A stretch of 64,000 nt of DNA from Brasilonema sennae CENA114 (GTDB lineage: Bacteria > Cyanobacteriota > Cyanobacteriia > Cyanobacteriales > Nostocaceae): assembly GCF_006968745.1 (NCBI RefSeq), contig NZ_CP030118.1:5143943-5207942 (forward strand), given 5' to 3'. A program made the position numbers and the translations under genes. Positions 26,020 through 33,857 of the stretch are shown here, one piece after another; position 1 is the stretch's first letter, and each line of letters starts with the position of its first letter. The notes beneath the pieces were generated by a model. It did no database searches and was not told the DNA's origin. It saw nothing but the letters and a program-made list of their open reading frames with translations.

Positions 26020-26260
26020 CCCCCAGCCCCCTTTTTAAGGGGGCTTCTGTCATTGCGAGCGTAACAGAGTGAAGCGTAAGCGCAAAGCGCACGCTAAGAG
26101 CGAACGCGTTCGCATAGCGTGTCCGTTTGGCTTTGCCGTGCCCGTTCGCGCAGCGTGTCCCTTTGGGACTCAGGGCTCAGGACTCAGCGTGTCCGTTCGG
26201 CTTTGCCGTGCCCGTTCGCGCAGCGTGTCCCTTTGGGACTCAGGGCTCAGGACTCAGCAA
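26020..26260. repeat. Repeat cluster with a 70-bp tandem duplication
   Basis: The unit beginning agcgtgtccgtt and ending gactc occupies 26116-26185 and again 26186-26255, with a single base difference. It is preceded by modules found in other repeat patches (tcattgcgagcgtaacagag, gcgtaagcgcaaagcgcacgc). Two forward frames stay open across it for 60-80 codons, but there is no protein character. Confidence 0.8.
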
Positions 26261-26327
26261 TCTCCCCTAAAGCGCTACTACAACAGAACGCAACTTGGTA
26301 TAAATAGAGGCAGCGCCTAGATCTCTG

Positions 26328-26409
26328 GTTCCCAGGCTAAGCCTGGGAACTAGCAGTAGGAGGTTCTACCTCCTGAGTCATAGCTAAATGACAATAGTGC
26401 AAGAACAGA
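26328..26409. repeat. 82-bp direct repeat, left copy flanking brnT-brnA
   Basis: Two hairpins (gttcccaggc/gcctgggaac and aggaggt/acctcct) followed by gagtcatagc and aatagtgcaagaacaga. Identical except for one base to 27076-27157. Repeats of this hairpin pair are frequent in cyanobacterial intergenic DNA, but the shared tail shows these two copies are a recent duplication. Confidence 0.9.
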
Positions 26410-26528
26410 GAGCTTTTTATTGGAGCGATCGCCTACGGCAGATCTACGCTTAACGCCATCCCATAATTGCACTACCTAGAGCGCAATCGTAGTATTATGC
26501 GCACAGTTGCCAAAACACACCAAAAAAA

Positions 26529-26543
26529 GTATATTAAATATAC
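26529..26543 (+). promoter_or_regulatory. Candidate operator upstream of brnT
   Basis: The perfect palindrome gtatattaaatatac lies 36 bp before the brnT start. BrnA antitoxins are ribbon-helix-helix proteins that repress their own operon at such palindromes. The assignment is by position and symmetry only. Confidence 0.4.
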
Positions 26544-26578
26544 CTTTTAGGGTAGAACGCTGGATTCCTTTTACTTGC

Positions 26579-26848
26579 ATGGAATTTGAGTTCGACGAGC
26601 ACAAAAGCGCCTCGAACAAGGTGAAACACGGCATCGACTTCATTTCGGCGCAAGAACTGTGGCTCGATGCTGATCGAGTAGAGGTTGCTGCTCGCACCGA
26701 AGGAGAGCCGAGGTTCCTTGTGATTGGCTGGTTCAATGGAAAGCATTGGGCTGCTGTGATCACGTACAGGGGGGAACGGGTGCGGATTATTTCAGTACGG
26801 CGAGCACGAAATCAGGAGGTAGAGCTATATGAAAGCCCAAGAGTTTGA
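26579..26848 (+). CDS. brnT: BrnT family toxin (ribonuclease)
   Basis: Encodes 89 residues from ATG 26579 (MEFEFDEHKSASNKVKHGI), the family's normal start; a longer frame from 26507 has no matching residues. Hallmarks: FDEHKSASNKVKHGIDF at the N-terminus, a central RFLVIGWFNGKHWAAVITYR strand pair and RVRIISVRRARNQEVELYE at the C-terminus with basic and catalytic residues. BrnT is a RelE-like fold ribonuclease of type II toxin-antitoxin systems. It overlaps brnA by 20 bp. The pair is more GC-rich than its surroundings and lies between two 82-bp direct repeats, suggesting acquisition. Confidence 0.9.
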   Translation: MEFEFDEHKSASNKVKHGIDFISAQELWLDADRVEVAARTEGEPRFLVIGWFNGKHWAAVITYRGERVRIISVRRARNQEVELYESPRV

Positions 26849-27053
26849 CGAAAAGTTCGACAACGGCGAGGACGTAACTTCATACCTTGATCTTTCCACC
26901 GTTCGCCGCCCAGGTTATGAGCAGCGGCGGATCAACGTCGATTTCCCGATATGGATGATTGAAGCACTTGATCGTGAGGCGGCGCGGCTCGGTGTCACTC
27001 GACAGTCCATCATTAAGGTATGGATTGCTCAACGGCTTGAGTGCCATTCGTAA
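26829..27053 (+). CDS. brnA: BrnA family antitoxin
   Basis: Encodes 74 residues. N-terminal half neutralises the toxin; the C-terminal half INVDFPIWMIEALDREAARLG followed by VTRQSIIKVWIAQRL is a ribbon-helix-helix DNA-binding domain, as in BrnA/CopG antitoxins. Overlaps the end of brnT (agg agg ribosome site within the brnT coding end: caggaggtag). The palindrome at 26529-26543 may be its operator. Confidence 0.9.
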   Translation: MKAQEFDEKFDNGEDVTSYLDLSTVRRPGYEQRRINVDFPIWMIEALDREAARLGVTRQSIIKVWIAQRLECHS

Positions 27054-27075
27054 TTTCTGCTTGCTAATTTTTATC

Positions 27076-27157
27076 GTTCCCAGGCAAAGCCTGGGAACTA
27101 GCAGTAGGAGGTTCTACCTCCTGAGTCATAGCTAAATGACAATAGTGCAAGAACAGA
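27076..27157. repeat. 82-bp direct repeat, right copy flanking brnT-brnA
   Basis: Matches 26328-26409 at 81 of 82 positions. The two copies bracket exactly the brnTA operon and its candidate operator. Immediately to the right are several HIP1 octamers in GC-rich repeat DNA (27165-27250). Confidence 0.9.
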
Positions 27158-27291
27158 TACAAACAGGCGATCGCGCGAAGACGCACGGTGGGCGATCGCA
27201 CGGAGTGCCCGCCAAGGGCCAGTGCGCCAAGGCGCACGCTGCGCGATCACACTTCATTAAGGTGATTTTTCAGTTTCGGAGTACTTCTCAA

Positions 27292-27634
27292 CTAAATATT
27301 CCAAAACTCCTGTGCCATTGCTTCAATTGTTCTTTCTAGAGAAGGCAAATAGTTTTCAATGACATTCCAAACAATATCAAGGTCTACACTTAGATATTCA
27401 TGAGTTAATCTATTACGAAAGCCAGCAATATTACTCCATTCTGTCTCAGGGTATGCATTTTTCCAATCAGTTGGTAATTTTTGTACAGACTCACACATCA
27501 CCTGAATATTTCTTAAAACTGCATCTTGGGTTTTAATGTCATTAAAAAATACTTCTTTTCCTTAAGCGTGTATATTGCTTAATTCTGTTGAGACAATCGC
27601 GAATGTGAATAAGATAAATCCGACTGTCTTTCAT
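27292..27634 (-). pseudogene. hepT: Frameshifted hepT toxin gene
   Basis: The start overlaps the mntA stop (ATGA at 27631-27634). The first frame gives MKDSRIYLIHIRDCLNRIKQ then runs to a stop; the next frame continues GKEVFFNDIKTQDAVLRN, MCESVQKLPTDWKNAYPE and ends with FRNRLTHEYLSVDLDIVW. The R-x4-H-x-Y toxin motif (RNRLTHEY) is intact, but one extra base (or two missing) near 27553 splits the frame. The product would lack either half, so the toxin is likely dead unless the shift is a sequencing error or programmed. Confidence 0.8.
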
Positions 27635-27924
27635 AAAGGAATAGCCTCTTTTAAGACTTTATCTTGAATCAAATAATGTAAAGAATTAGTAGTTACCACA
27701 TCAACCTTCCGATTCAACAAGGTTTCTAACTCTTGAACTAAGCCACCAGGAAACCAAGGCGTAATTTTATTCAAGTCATAATCAATCAAAAAATCAATAT
27801 CACTGCTTGGTGTTTCTTCTCCTCTAGCTACACTACCAAAAATTCGGAGATTATAAGCACCATGTTTAGCAGCAATACTGAGAATTTCTGCTCGTTTTTC
27901 TTGGAGGATTTCTTTTAATTTCAT
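27631..27924 (-). CDS. mntA: MntA family nucleotidyltransferase antitoxin
   Basis: Encodes 97 residues. The minimal nucleotidyltransferase signature is present: LRIFGSVARGEETPSSDIDFLIDYD, the GSX10DXD active site (Gly-Ser with Asp-x-Asp). MntA proteins inactivate HepT toxins by AMPylating a tyrosine. It is translationally coupled to hepT by the usual 4-base overlap. Since the partner is frameshifted, the antitoxin may be an orphan. Confidence 0.92.
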   Translation of the reverse strand: MKLKEILQEKRAEILSIAAKHGAYNLRIFGSVARGEETPSSDIDFLIDYDLNKITPWFPGGLVQELETLLNRKVDVVTTNSLHYLIQDKVLKEAIPL

Positions 27925-27942
27925 TTTCCATCTCTCATAACA

Positions 27943-28610
27943 CTACAGCTTATTTGAATATGGATTATGACGAGCATTGAGTTGGGCAACTTGTTCAGGT
28001 GTAAAATCTTCTAACTCAATAATCTGCCCGACATTAAACGGAGACTGATTCAAATCATCAATTAACTGATATGGTTCAGTAGAAGTAACCAGTACCAAAT
28101 CCAATTTGTCTAAACTCGGATAAATCGCACGATTATTATGCCAGCTACGCAACATCCCAAAAAAATCATTGCGGAATTTGGTGTCAAAAACTCTATCGAC
28201 TTCATCCATTGCCAATACCAAGGGATGTCCCAATCCTTTTAAGATATGGCGTTGTAAATAGCGATCGCCCTTGGCGCGCCCTATGCCCCAACCAAACGGA
28301 GTTTGGTTGCCCCAAATCGGAGATTTGGGGAGAGGGGTTTTGGAAAAACCCCTCTGGGCATATACGGGCGATCGCAACGTTGAATCGTCGTTAAGTTTCG
28401 ATTAAAATACTCCTCGACTTTATCTTCCAGTTCCAGTTCATCGCTGATCCAAGAACAAAAGTGACGGAAGAACAGTTCCTCATCGTTAAGTACAGAATTG
28501 TTCAACTGTTGAAAATCAAGATAAGCAACTCGCTTACCCGCATTCCTTGCAGGTACAAGCCCATATTTCTGAGTAAATTTTATAAGGGGTGAGATGAAAA
28601 CCCCGTGCAT
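27943..28610 (-). pseudogene. AAA-type ATPase (AAA_35-like) pseudogene
   Basis: Two frame pieces make one decayed gene: an N-terminal part with AYLDFQQLNNSVLNDEELFF and ISDELELEDKVEEYFNR, and a C-terminal part with LGHPLVLAMDEVDRVFD (Walker B), NNRAIYPSLDKLDLVLVTS (sensor 1-like) and FNVGQIIELEDFTPEQVAQLN. The P-loop region is missing upstream, replaced by repeat DNA at about 28590. A 107-bp repeat insertion at 28261-28367 shifts the frame; removing it together with one copy of the duplicated gcgatcgc joins TTIQRCDR to YLQRHILKGLG in frame. The C-terminus also looks shortened. Confidence 0.8.
28261..28375. repeat. Structured repeat inserted at a HIP1 site, with target duplication
   Basis: The element is bounded by HIP1 octamers gcgatcgc at 28261-28268 and 28368-28375. 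It has an outer stem (gccctatgcccc with gggcatatacgggc) and three internal hairpins with gga loops: aaccaaac/gtttggtt, ccccaaatc/gatttgggg, aggggtttt/aaaacccct. Excising 107 bp restores one continuous reading frame in the ATPase gene, showing it arrived by insertion with an 8-bp direct duplication. Confidence 0.85.
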
Positions 28611-29032
28611 TTATGCCGGGGACGCCAGATGCCTAGGTCGGGAAACCCTCTTGCAGCACTGGCTCATCGACTATACACTAAAAAAAAATACTTTTCCCAA
28701 AATATTTTCAGCTTGCTCATAACTAAATATTAGTATATTTTTTTTGTTAAAAACTAGTAATTTCTACGGAAATCTGAAGGTCGGGAAGTAGTGTTGAACA
28801 GGTATTAACAATTTATGGGATAACTGCTTCTACTTACTTTGTCTGACAAGACAAAGCAATAAAAATATCTAAATAGGACTTACGCACGCGCTACTAAAAA
28901 CAGTCTGTTGCGTTCGCAAAGCGTCCCCGTTCGCCCAAGCCGCGTGCCATAGGCATAGGGCTTATGCTTCCCTCCGACTATAGTTACGTTGTTCGTGCGT
29001 AAGTCCTGCTAAACACAGAGTATTAACCTTGT
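28611..29032. repeat. Intergenic region with a MITE-like element at 28875-29007
   Basis: No gene is seen. The left 60 bp are GC-rich patch repeat. A 133-bp unit with perfect 13-bp terminal inverted repeats (aggacttacgcac at 28875-28887 and its complement at 28995-29007) follows. It lacks coding capacity. Its interior contains patchwork repeat modules, so it may be a miniature element that acquired them. Confidence 0.65.
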
Positions 29033-29119
29033 GTTATAGCAGTCGCCAGGTAGATGAGGACACGAACTAATCAGAAAACACGGTCACTAAGTGACTTTCA
29101 AGTCTGTTATTTGTTAAGC
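29033..29119. repeat. Long inverted repeat, left arm
   Basis: The first 49 bp (29033-29081) match the reverse complement of 33593-33641 at 44 of 49 positions. A looser match continues to about 29119 (gactttcaag, ctgtta, gttaagc blocks in the same order). The two arms bracket the 1394-residue protein gene. Weaker similarity also continues outward (about 29012-29032 with 33642-33663). Confidence 0.8.
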
Positions 29120-29303
29120 ATTCCTTGTTAAGCGCGATGCACTGAGTGTGTTTGTTGTGTTCCTATATCAACTAAAACTCTCATAGTTAGTGAGTGTCTA
29201 GAAAGAGTGACAAAGACCTAGAACTCTCTCCATCCTTTAGTTTCCTATAAGTGAACGGTTAGTAATCAGATCTAAAACGTAATATTCTTTTATAAAGAAC
29301 CAG

Positions 29304-32300
29304 ATGAAGATTACAGGCATTCTTTTCATTGATCCATCTGTCAACAACTACGAAATTTTACTTGAGTTTGTTGTTGCAAATATCAAGGCTATTGTTCTTG
29401 ATCCCGAGCAAGATGGAGTCGTACAAATTACCCAGGTACTATCTCAACACCGTGGAGTGGAAAATGTCCACATAGTTTCCCACGGCTCTCCGGGAACCCT
29501 AACTCTTGGCAATAGTGAACTCAGCCTCAACACTCTAGAACTTTACGCTGACCAACTCAAGAATTGGTTCTCACCCTTACGGGTTCGCCAGTCGCTAACT
29601 CCTGCGGAGACGCTGCGCGAACAAGTCGGGGAACCCGAACGCCCTTCGGGTATCTCCTGCGGAGACGCTACGCGAACGCAGTCGCCTAGGTCGGGAGAGC
29701 CGTCATTCGCGCTGTCTCACCAGATACCTACGGAGGGAGACCCTCCTGCAGTACTGGCTCACGCCACATGCCTCAACGCGGGGAACCCGCGCACGGCAGT
29801 GGCTCCCCAACGCGCTGGCTCACTAGATTCTCACCTTCGGTTCTCTCCAGTTTCCTCCCTTCTCTTATATGGTTGCCATGTGGCTGCAGGTGATGCTGGG
29901 GAAGAATTCATCACCAAGCTACACCAACTCACCAAAGCAAATGTTGCCGCCTCCGCCAACCTGACTGGCAATGCTATTTTGGGGGGTGATTGGAACCTAG
30001 AAGTCAACATTGGCAACATTTCAAATCAACCACTGGCATTAAGCGCTGAGGTTACGGAAGCGTATCCATATGTACTCAATAGTGCTCCCATCCTCAATAA
30101 TACTGAGGTCATCCTGAGTGCCGTTAACCAAAATGCAGGCGCACCCATAGGGGCAGTTGGTACCCCAATTTTCTCCTTAGTGACGCTTGGTGGTAACGTT
30201 ATTGACCAAGACCCCGATGCACTCACAGGTATTGCCATTACAAACACTGACACTACCAATGGCAATTGGTTCTACACCATCAACAATGGCACCAACTGGG
30301 CAGCTTTGGGGTCTGTCTCCGATAACAACGCTCGCCTATTAGCGGCTGATGCAATCACCCGCGTTTACTTCCAGCCCAACCCCGCCTTCAGTAGCCCTAG
30401 TCCTATTGCCAATGCTCTGGCTTTCCATGCGTGGGACCAAACCACTGGTACCAACGGCAGCACTGCGGATACAACACTCAACGGTGAGGCGACTGCCTTT
30501 AGCACTGGGATTAACACTGCAGCAATTACCGTCAATGCCGTTAATAGTGCTCCTACCCTCAATAACACCAACCTCACCCTAACTGCGATTGATGAAGACG
30601 CAGGTGAACCCACAGGACCAGTTGGTACCCTTATTTCCTCCTTAGTCACGGCTGATAACGTCATCGATCCAGACAGCAATGCACTTAGAGGTGTTGCGAT
30701 CACAAATGCTGACAATACCAATGGCAACTTCTTTTACAGCGCTGACGATGGCAACAGCTGGGCACCTTTAGAGTTGGTATCTAATACTAACGCTCGCTTA
30801 TTGGCGGCTGATGGAATTACCCGCATTTACTTTCAGCCCAAAGCCAACTTTAATGGGACCATCAACAATGCCCTCACCTTCCGTGCCTGGGACCAAACCA
30901 CTGGTACCAACACAAGCATTGCGAACACCACCATTAGTGGTGGCACTACTGCTTTTAGCAGTACAACTGGCGCTGGAGGAATTACGATCAATTCCGTCAA
31001 TGATGCTCCTACCCTCAGTGAAGCTAATATCACCCTAACTGCAATTAACCAAAATGTAGGCGCACCCATAGGCGCAGTTGGAACCCTTGTTTCCTCCCTA
31101 GTCCGTCTTGGTGATAACGTCATCGATCCAGACAGCAATGCACTCACAGGTATTGCGATCACAAATGCTAACAATACCAACGGCAATTGGTTCTACAGCA
31201 CCAACAACGGCAGCAGCTGGATACCTGTAGGCATTTTATCCGACACCAACGCTCGCCTATTGGCGGCTAATGCAAGCACCCGGATTTACTTCCAGCCCAA
31301 CGGCAACTTTAATGGCAGCATCGAGAATGTTTTAACCTTTCGTGCGTGGGACCAAACCACTGGTACCAACGGCAGTACTGCGGACACCACCCTCAACGGA
31401 ATTGCTACTGCTTTTAGCACTGGGGTTAACACTAGCACAATTACCATCAACGCCGTCAATAATGCTCCTATCCTGCTTGACACCAACCTCTTCCTAAGCA
31501 CAGTTGAAGATGCAGCCGCACCCACAGGACCAGTTGGTACCCTTGTTTCCTCCTTAGTCAGTCTTGGTGTTAACGTCACAGACTCAGACAACAATATAAC
31601 TGCAGGTAATGGATCTACAGGTAATGCACTTACAGGTCTTGCCATCACAAATGCGAACACTACCAACGGCAGTTGGTTCTACAGCACCGATGATGGCAGC
31701 AGCTGGGCAGCTTTAGGAGCTGTGTCCGACACCAACGCCCGCCTATTAACGGCTGATGGAACCACTCGCCTTTACTTCCAACCCACCGCTAACTTCAATG
31801 GCTCGATCAACAACGCCCTAACCTTCCGCGCATGGGACCAGACCACTGGTACCAACGGCAGCACTGCGAACACCACCCTCAACGGTGGTGCAACTGCCTT
31901 TAGCATTGCGACTGACACTGTTGCAATCACCGTTGATGCCGTCAATGATGCTCCTATCCTGCGTGACACCAACGTCACTCTAACTGCCATTGACAAAAAT
32001 GCAGGCGCACCCATAGGGGCAGTTGGCACGCTTGTTTCTTCGTTGGTGAGTTTGGGTGCTAATGGTAACGTCACCGATCCGGACACTAATCCACTCACAG
32101 GTGTTGCGATCGCAAATGCTGACACTACCAACGGCACCTTCTTCTACAGCACCGACAATGGCAATAACTGGGCAGCTTTAGGAGTTGTATCCAACACCAA
32201 CGCCCGTCTATTGGCGGCTGATGCTAACACCCGTATTTACTTCCAGCCCAATGCCAACTTCAATGGCACCATCAGCAATGCTTTGACTTTCCGTGCGTGG

Positions 32301-33488
32301 GACCAAACCACTGGTACCAACGGCAGCACTGCGGACACTACCGTCAACGGTGGCGCGACTGCCTTTAGCAGTGCGACTGACACTGCTGCAATTAGCATTG
32401 GTAGTGTCATCTCTCCCATCAATCCTGCCACCCCTCCTCCCAACTTTTATAACGGCAAAGTTGCTTCTACCCTCAAACAAACTTCTAACAACATTTTCCA
32501 GTTAGAAGGCAGCAACCCACAACTTGAAGTCACTCTCAACAAAGCCAATTCTAATCAGGTGAATGAACTGGGAGTGTTTGTAGTTGACGATGACCAAGGA
32601 ACAATTAATGGTATTGCTCCTGGTGCAGAAAATTATGCCCAAGCTGCACTTTCAAGAGCCAAGACTATTTTCTCAGCCATTACCGATAATCCCAATGGGT
32701 TTAATACTGACTTAACACGTCTACTTGCATTTAACTCAAGTGCGCGTCTGCAATTCTTCTTAGTCAACAATAGCAGTATTGACGCTGTGCAAGCTGGCTC
32801 AACCTCTGCCAAAGACCTCATCTTTTCCAACCCCTTAACGCAAAAAGTAACAGACTTGGGGAATGGTGAGTTTACATTGGCTTTGAATGATACATCAAAT
32901 AGCAACAATTCCAACTTCCAAAATTTGGTAGTGAATATCAAGGCAACAAATCAATCGTTACCTCTGGGTGCTAGTCTTCAGGGAAATCCTTTTGGAGAAC
33001 TGATTGATTTACGCAATGTGTCAACTCAGGTCAAAGCAGACTTTGTCTTAAACAGAGAAGCAAGGAATAACGATTTCGTTGGCTTTTATCAAGTGGCTGA
33101 TGCGAATGGTGGTATTGATCTTGATGGTAACGGCACAGTGGACTTGCGTCCTGGTGATGCAGGTTATGCTCAAGCTGCAGTGCAGCGACGTGTTCCAGGT
33201 ATTGACTTAACAGTCGCCAACCAAAGTACTGCTACATTCACACATAATCTTAGCCCTGGTTCACTCTTGGCACCATTCATTATTTCTAATGGTACGCCAG
33301 ATGCAATTTTAGATGGAAATCCAAATAACGACCCTGCAGTGTATTTTTCCTTCTTAGGAGCTAACTCAGATAAGGCTGACCATATTCGCTTGTTGGGAAA
33401 TAACACCTTTGGCTTTGAAGATTTAGCAAGTGGGGGTGATAAGGATTACAACGATATGATTGTTAAAGTGAATTTGAGTAATGCTTAA
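29304..33488 (+). CDS. DUF4347 / tandem-repeat / DUF4114 large surface protein
   Basis: Encodes 1394 residues. Residues 1-260 are a DUF4347 domain (ILFIDPSVNNYE, NVHIVSHGSPGTLTLG, LLLYGCHVAAGDAGEEF), interrupted by a 91-codon in-frame repeat insertion. Residues about 260-1030 are five units of about 154 residues, each opening N-x-AP-x-L and containing FYS-DDG-SWA, RLLAADG-TRIYFQP and RAWDQTTGTNGST. The C-terminal third is DUF4114, ending GFEDLASGGDKDYNDMIV, a probable calcium-binding close. Such proteins are typically secreted or cell-surface, though no classical signal peptide is seen. Strongly repetitive DNA makes recombination likely. The gene lies alone between long inverted repeats. Confidence 0.88.
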   Translation: MKITGILFIDPSVNNYEILLEFVVANIKAIVLDPEQDGVVQITQVLSQHRGVENVHIVSHGSPGTLTLGNSELSLNTLELYADQLKNWFSPLRVRQSLTPAETLREQVGEPERPSGISCGDATRTQSPRSGEPSFALSHQIPTEGDPPAVLAHATCLNAGNPRTAVAPQRAGSLDSHLRFSPVSSLLLYGCHVAAGDAGEEFITKLHQLTKANVAASANLTGNAILGGDWNLEVNIGNISNQPLALSAEVTEAYPYVLNSAPILNNTEVILSAVNQNAGAPIGAVGTPIFSLVTLGGNVIDQDPDALTGIAITNTDTTNGNWFYTINNGTNWAALGSVSDNNARLLAADAITRVYFQPNPAFSSPSPIANALAFHAWDQTTGTNGSTADTTLNGEATAFSTGINTAAITVNAVNSAPTLNNTNLTLTAIDEDAGEPTGPVGTLISSLVTADNVIDPDSNALRGVAITNADNTNGNFFYSADDGNSWAPLELVSNTNARLLAADGITRIYFQPKANFNGTINNALTFRAWDQTTGTNTSIANTTISGGTTAFSSTTGAGGITINSVNDAPTLSEANITLTAINQNVGAPIGAVGTLVSSLVRLGDNVIDPDSNALTGIAITNANNTNGNWFYSTNNGSSWIPVGILSDTNARLLAANASTRIYFQPNGNFNGSIENVLTFRAWDQTTGTNGSTADTTLNGIATAFSTGVNTSTITINAVNNAPILLDTNLFLSTVEDAAAPTGPVGTLVSSLVSLGVNVTDSDNNITAGNGSTGNALTGLAITNANTTNGSWFYSTDDGSSWAALGAVSDTNARLLTADGTTRLYFQPTANFNGSINNALTFRAWDQTTGTNGSTANTTLNGGATAFSIATDTVAITVDAVNDAPILRDTNVTLTAIDKNAGAPIGAVGTLVSSLVSLGANGNVTDPDTNPLTGVAIANADTTNGTFFYSTDNGNNWAALGVVSNTNARLLAADANTRIYFQPNANFNGTISNALTFRAWDQTTGTNGSTADTTVNGGATAFSSATDTAAISIGSVISPINPATPPPNFYNGKVASTLKQTSNNIFQLEGSNPQLEVTLNKANSNQVNELGVFVVDDDQGTINGIAPGAENYAQAALSRAKTIFSAITDNPNGFNTDLTRLLAFNSSARLQFFLVNNSSIDAVQAGSTSAKDLIFSNPLTQKVTDLGNGEFTLALNDTSNSNNSNFQNLVVNIKATNQSLPLGASLQGNPFGELIDLRNVSTQVKADFVLNREARNNDFVGFYQVADANGGIDLDGNGTVDLRPGDAGYAQAAVQRRVPGIDLTVANQSTATFTHNLSPGSLLAPFIISNGTPDAILDGNPNNDPAVYFSFLGANSDKADHIRLLGNNTFGFEDLASGGDKDYNDMIVKVNLSNA
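29566..29845. repeat. Repeat insertion inside the DUF4347 domain
   Basis: The heptamer ggttctc occurs at 29566-29572 and 29839-29845; the 273 bp from one to the other (91 codons) are GC-rich patchwork repeat. Excising it joins NWFS to PVSSLLLYGCH, the normal domain. The 71-bp segment 29751-29821 recurs in inverse orientation at 35132-35202 with one mismatch. Confidence 0.85.
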
Positions 33489-33857
33489 CCCACTTACAAA
33501 GAGTGTGTTTCTTATAGCAGGGAACAGGGAACGCTTAACAGGGAACACCCGAAGGCTTAACTCTTAACAGCCTTGAAAGTCTCGTGGTGTCAGTATTTTC
33601 TCATTAGTTCATGTCCTAATCTACCTGGCAACTGCTATAACTCTCAAGAAATACACTCTTTGTGAGGGAGTCAGACAACTACAAGCCGTGGGACAGACAG
33701 ATACCTACGGCTTTTTACGGAAATTAGCGCAAAGCGCGCTAAGCAAGTGCTGTGGCAATACGGTTGTTGTTAAGGAGAATTGTAGGTTGGGTTGAACGTA
33801 GTAAAACCCAACAAATCTTCCCCTATACCCTTACACCCTTACCCCCTTACACCCCAT
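33489..33857. repeat. Right inverted-repeat arm and foldback, no gene
   Basis: The right arm of the long inverted repeat is 33554-33641. A nested foldback pairs acaaagagtgtgtttct (33495-33511) with agaaatacactctttgt (about 33647-33663), with tatagcag blocks also matching, so the transcript end can form an extended hairpin that may double as the terminator of the large surface protein gene. 33665-33857 is unremarkable. Confidence 0.7.

Noticed and set aside
26507..26578. Longer brnT start at 26507
   Set aside because: The extra 24 residues read through the operator palindrome and have no counterpart in BrnT proteins.
27136..27339. 67-codon frame after the right direct repeat
   Set aside because: It begins within the repeat and continues through GC-rich repeat DNA into the hepT 3' end on the opposite strand.
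30365..32137. Regularly spaced antisense frames within the surface protein repeats
   Set aside because: They recur because the underlying coding repeats recur; no start signals or independent protein features.
30079..32400. Possible CRISPR-like periodicity of about 460 bp
   Set aside because: The period is the protein repeat unit of the large surface protein, coding throughout; not a CRISPR array.
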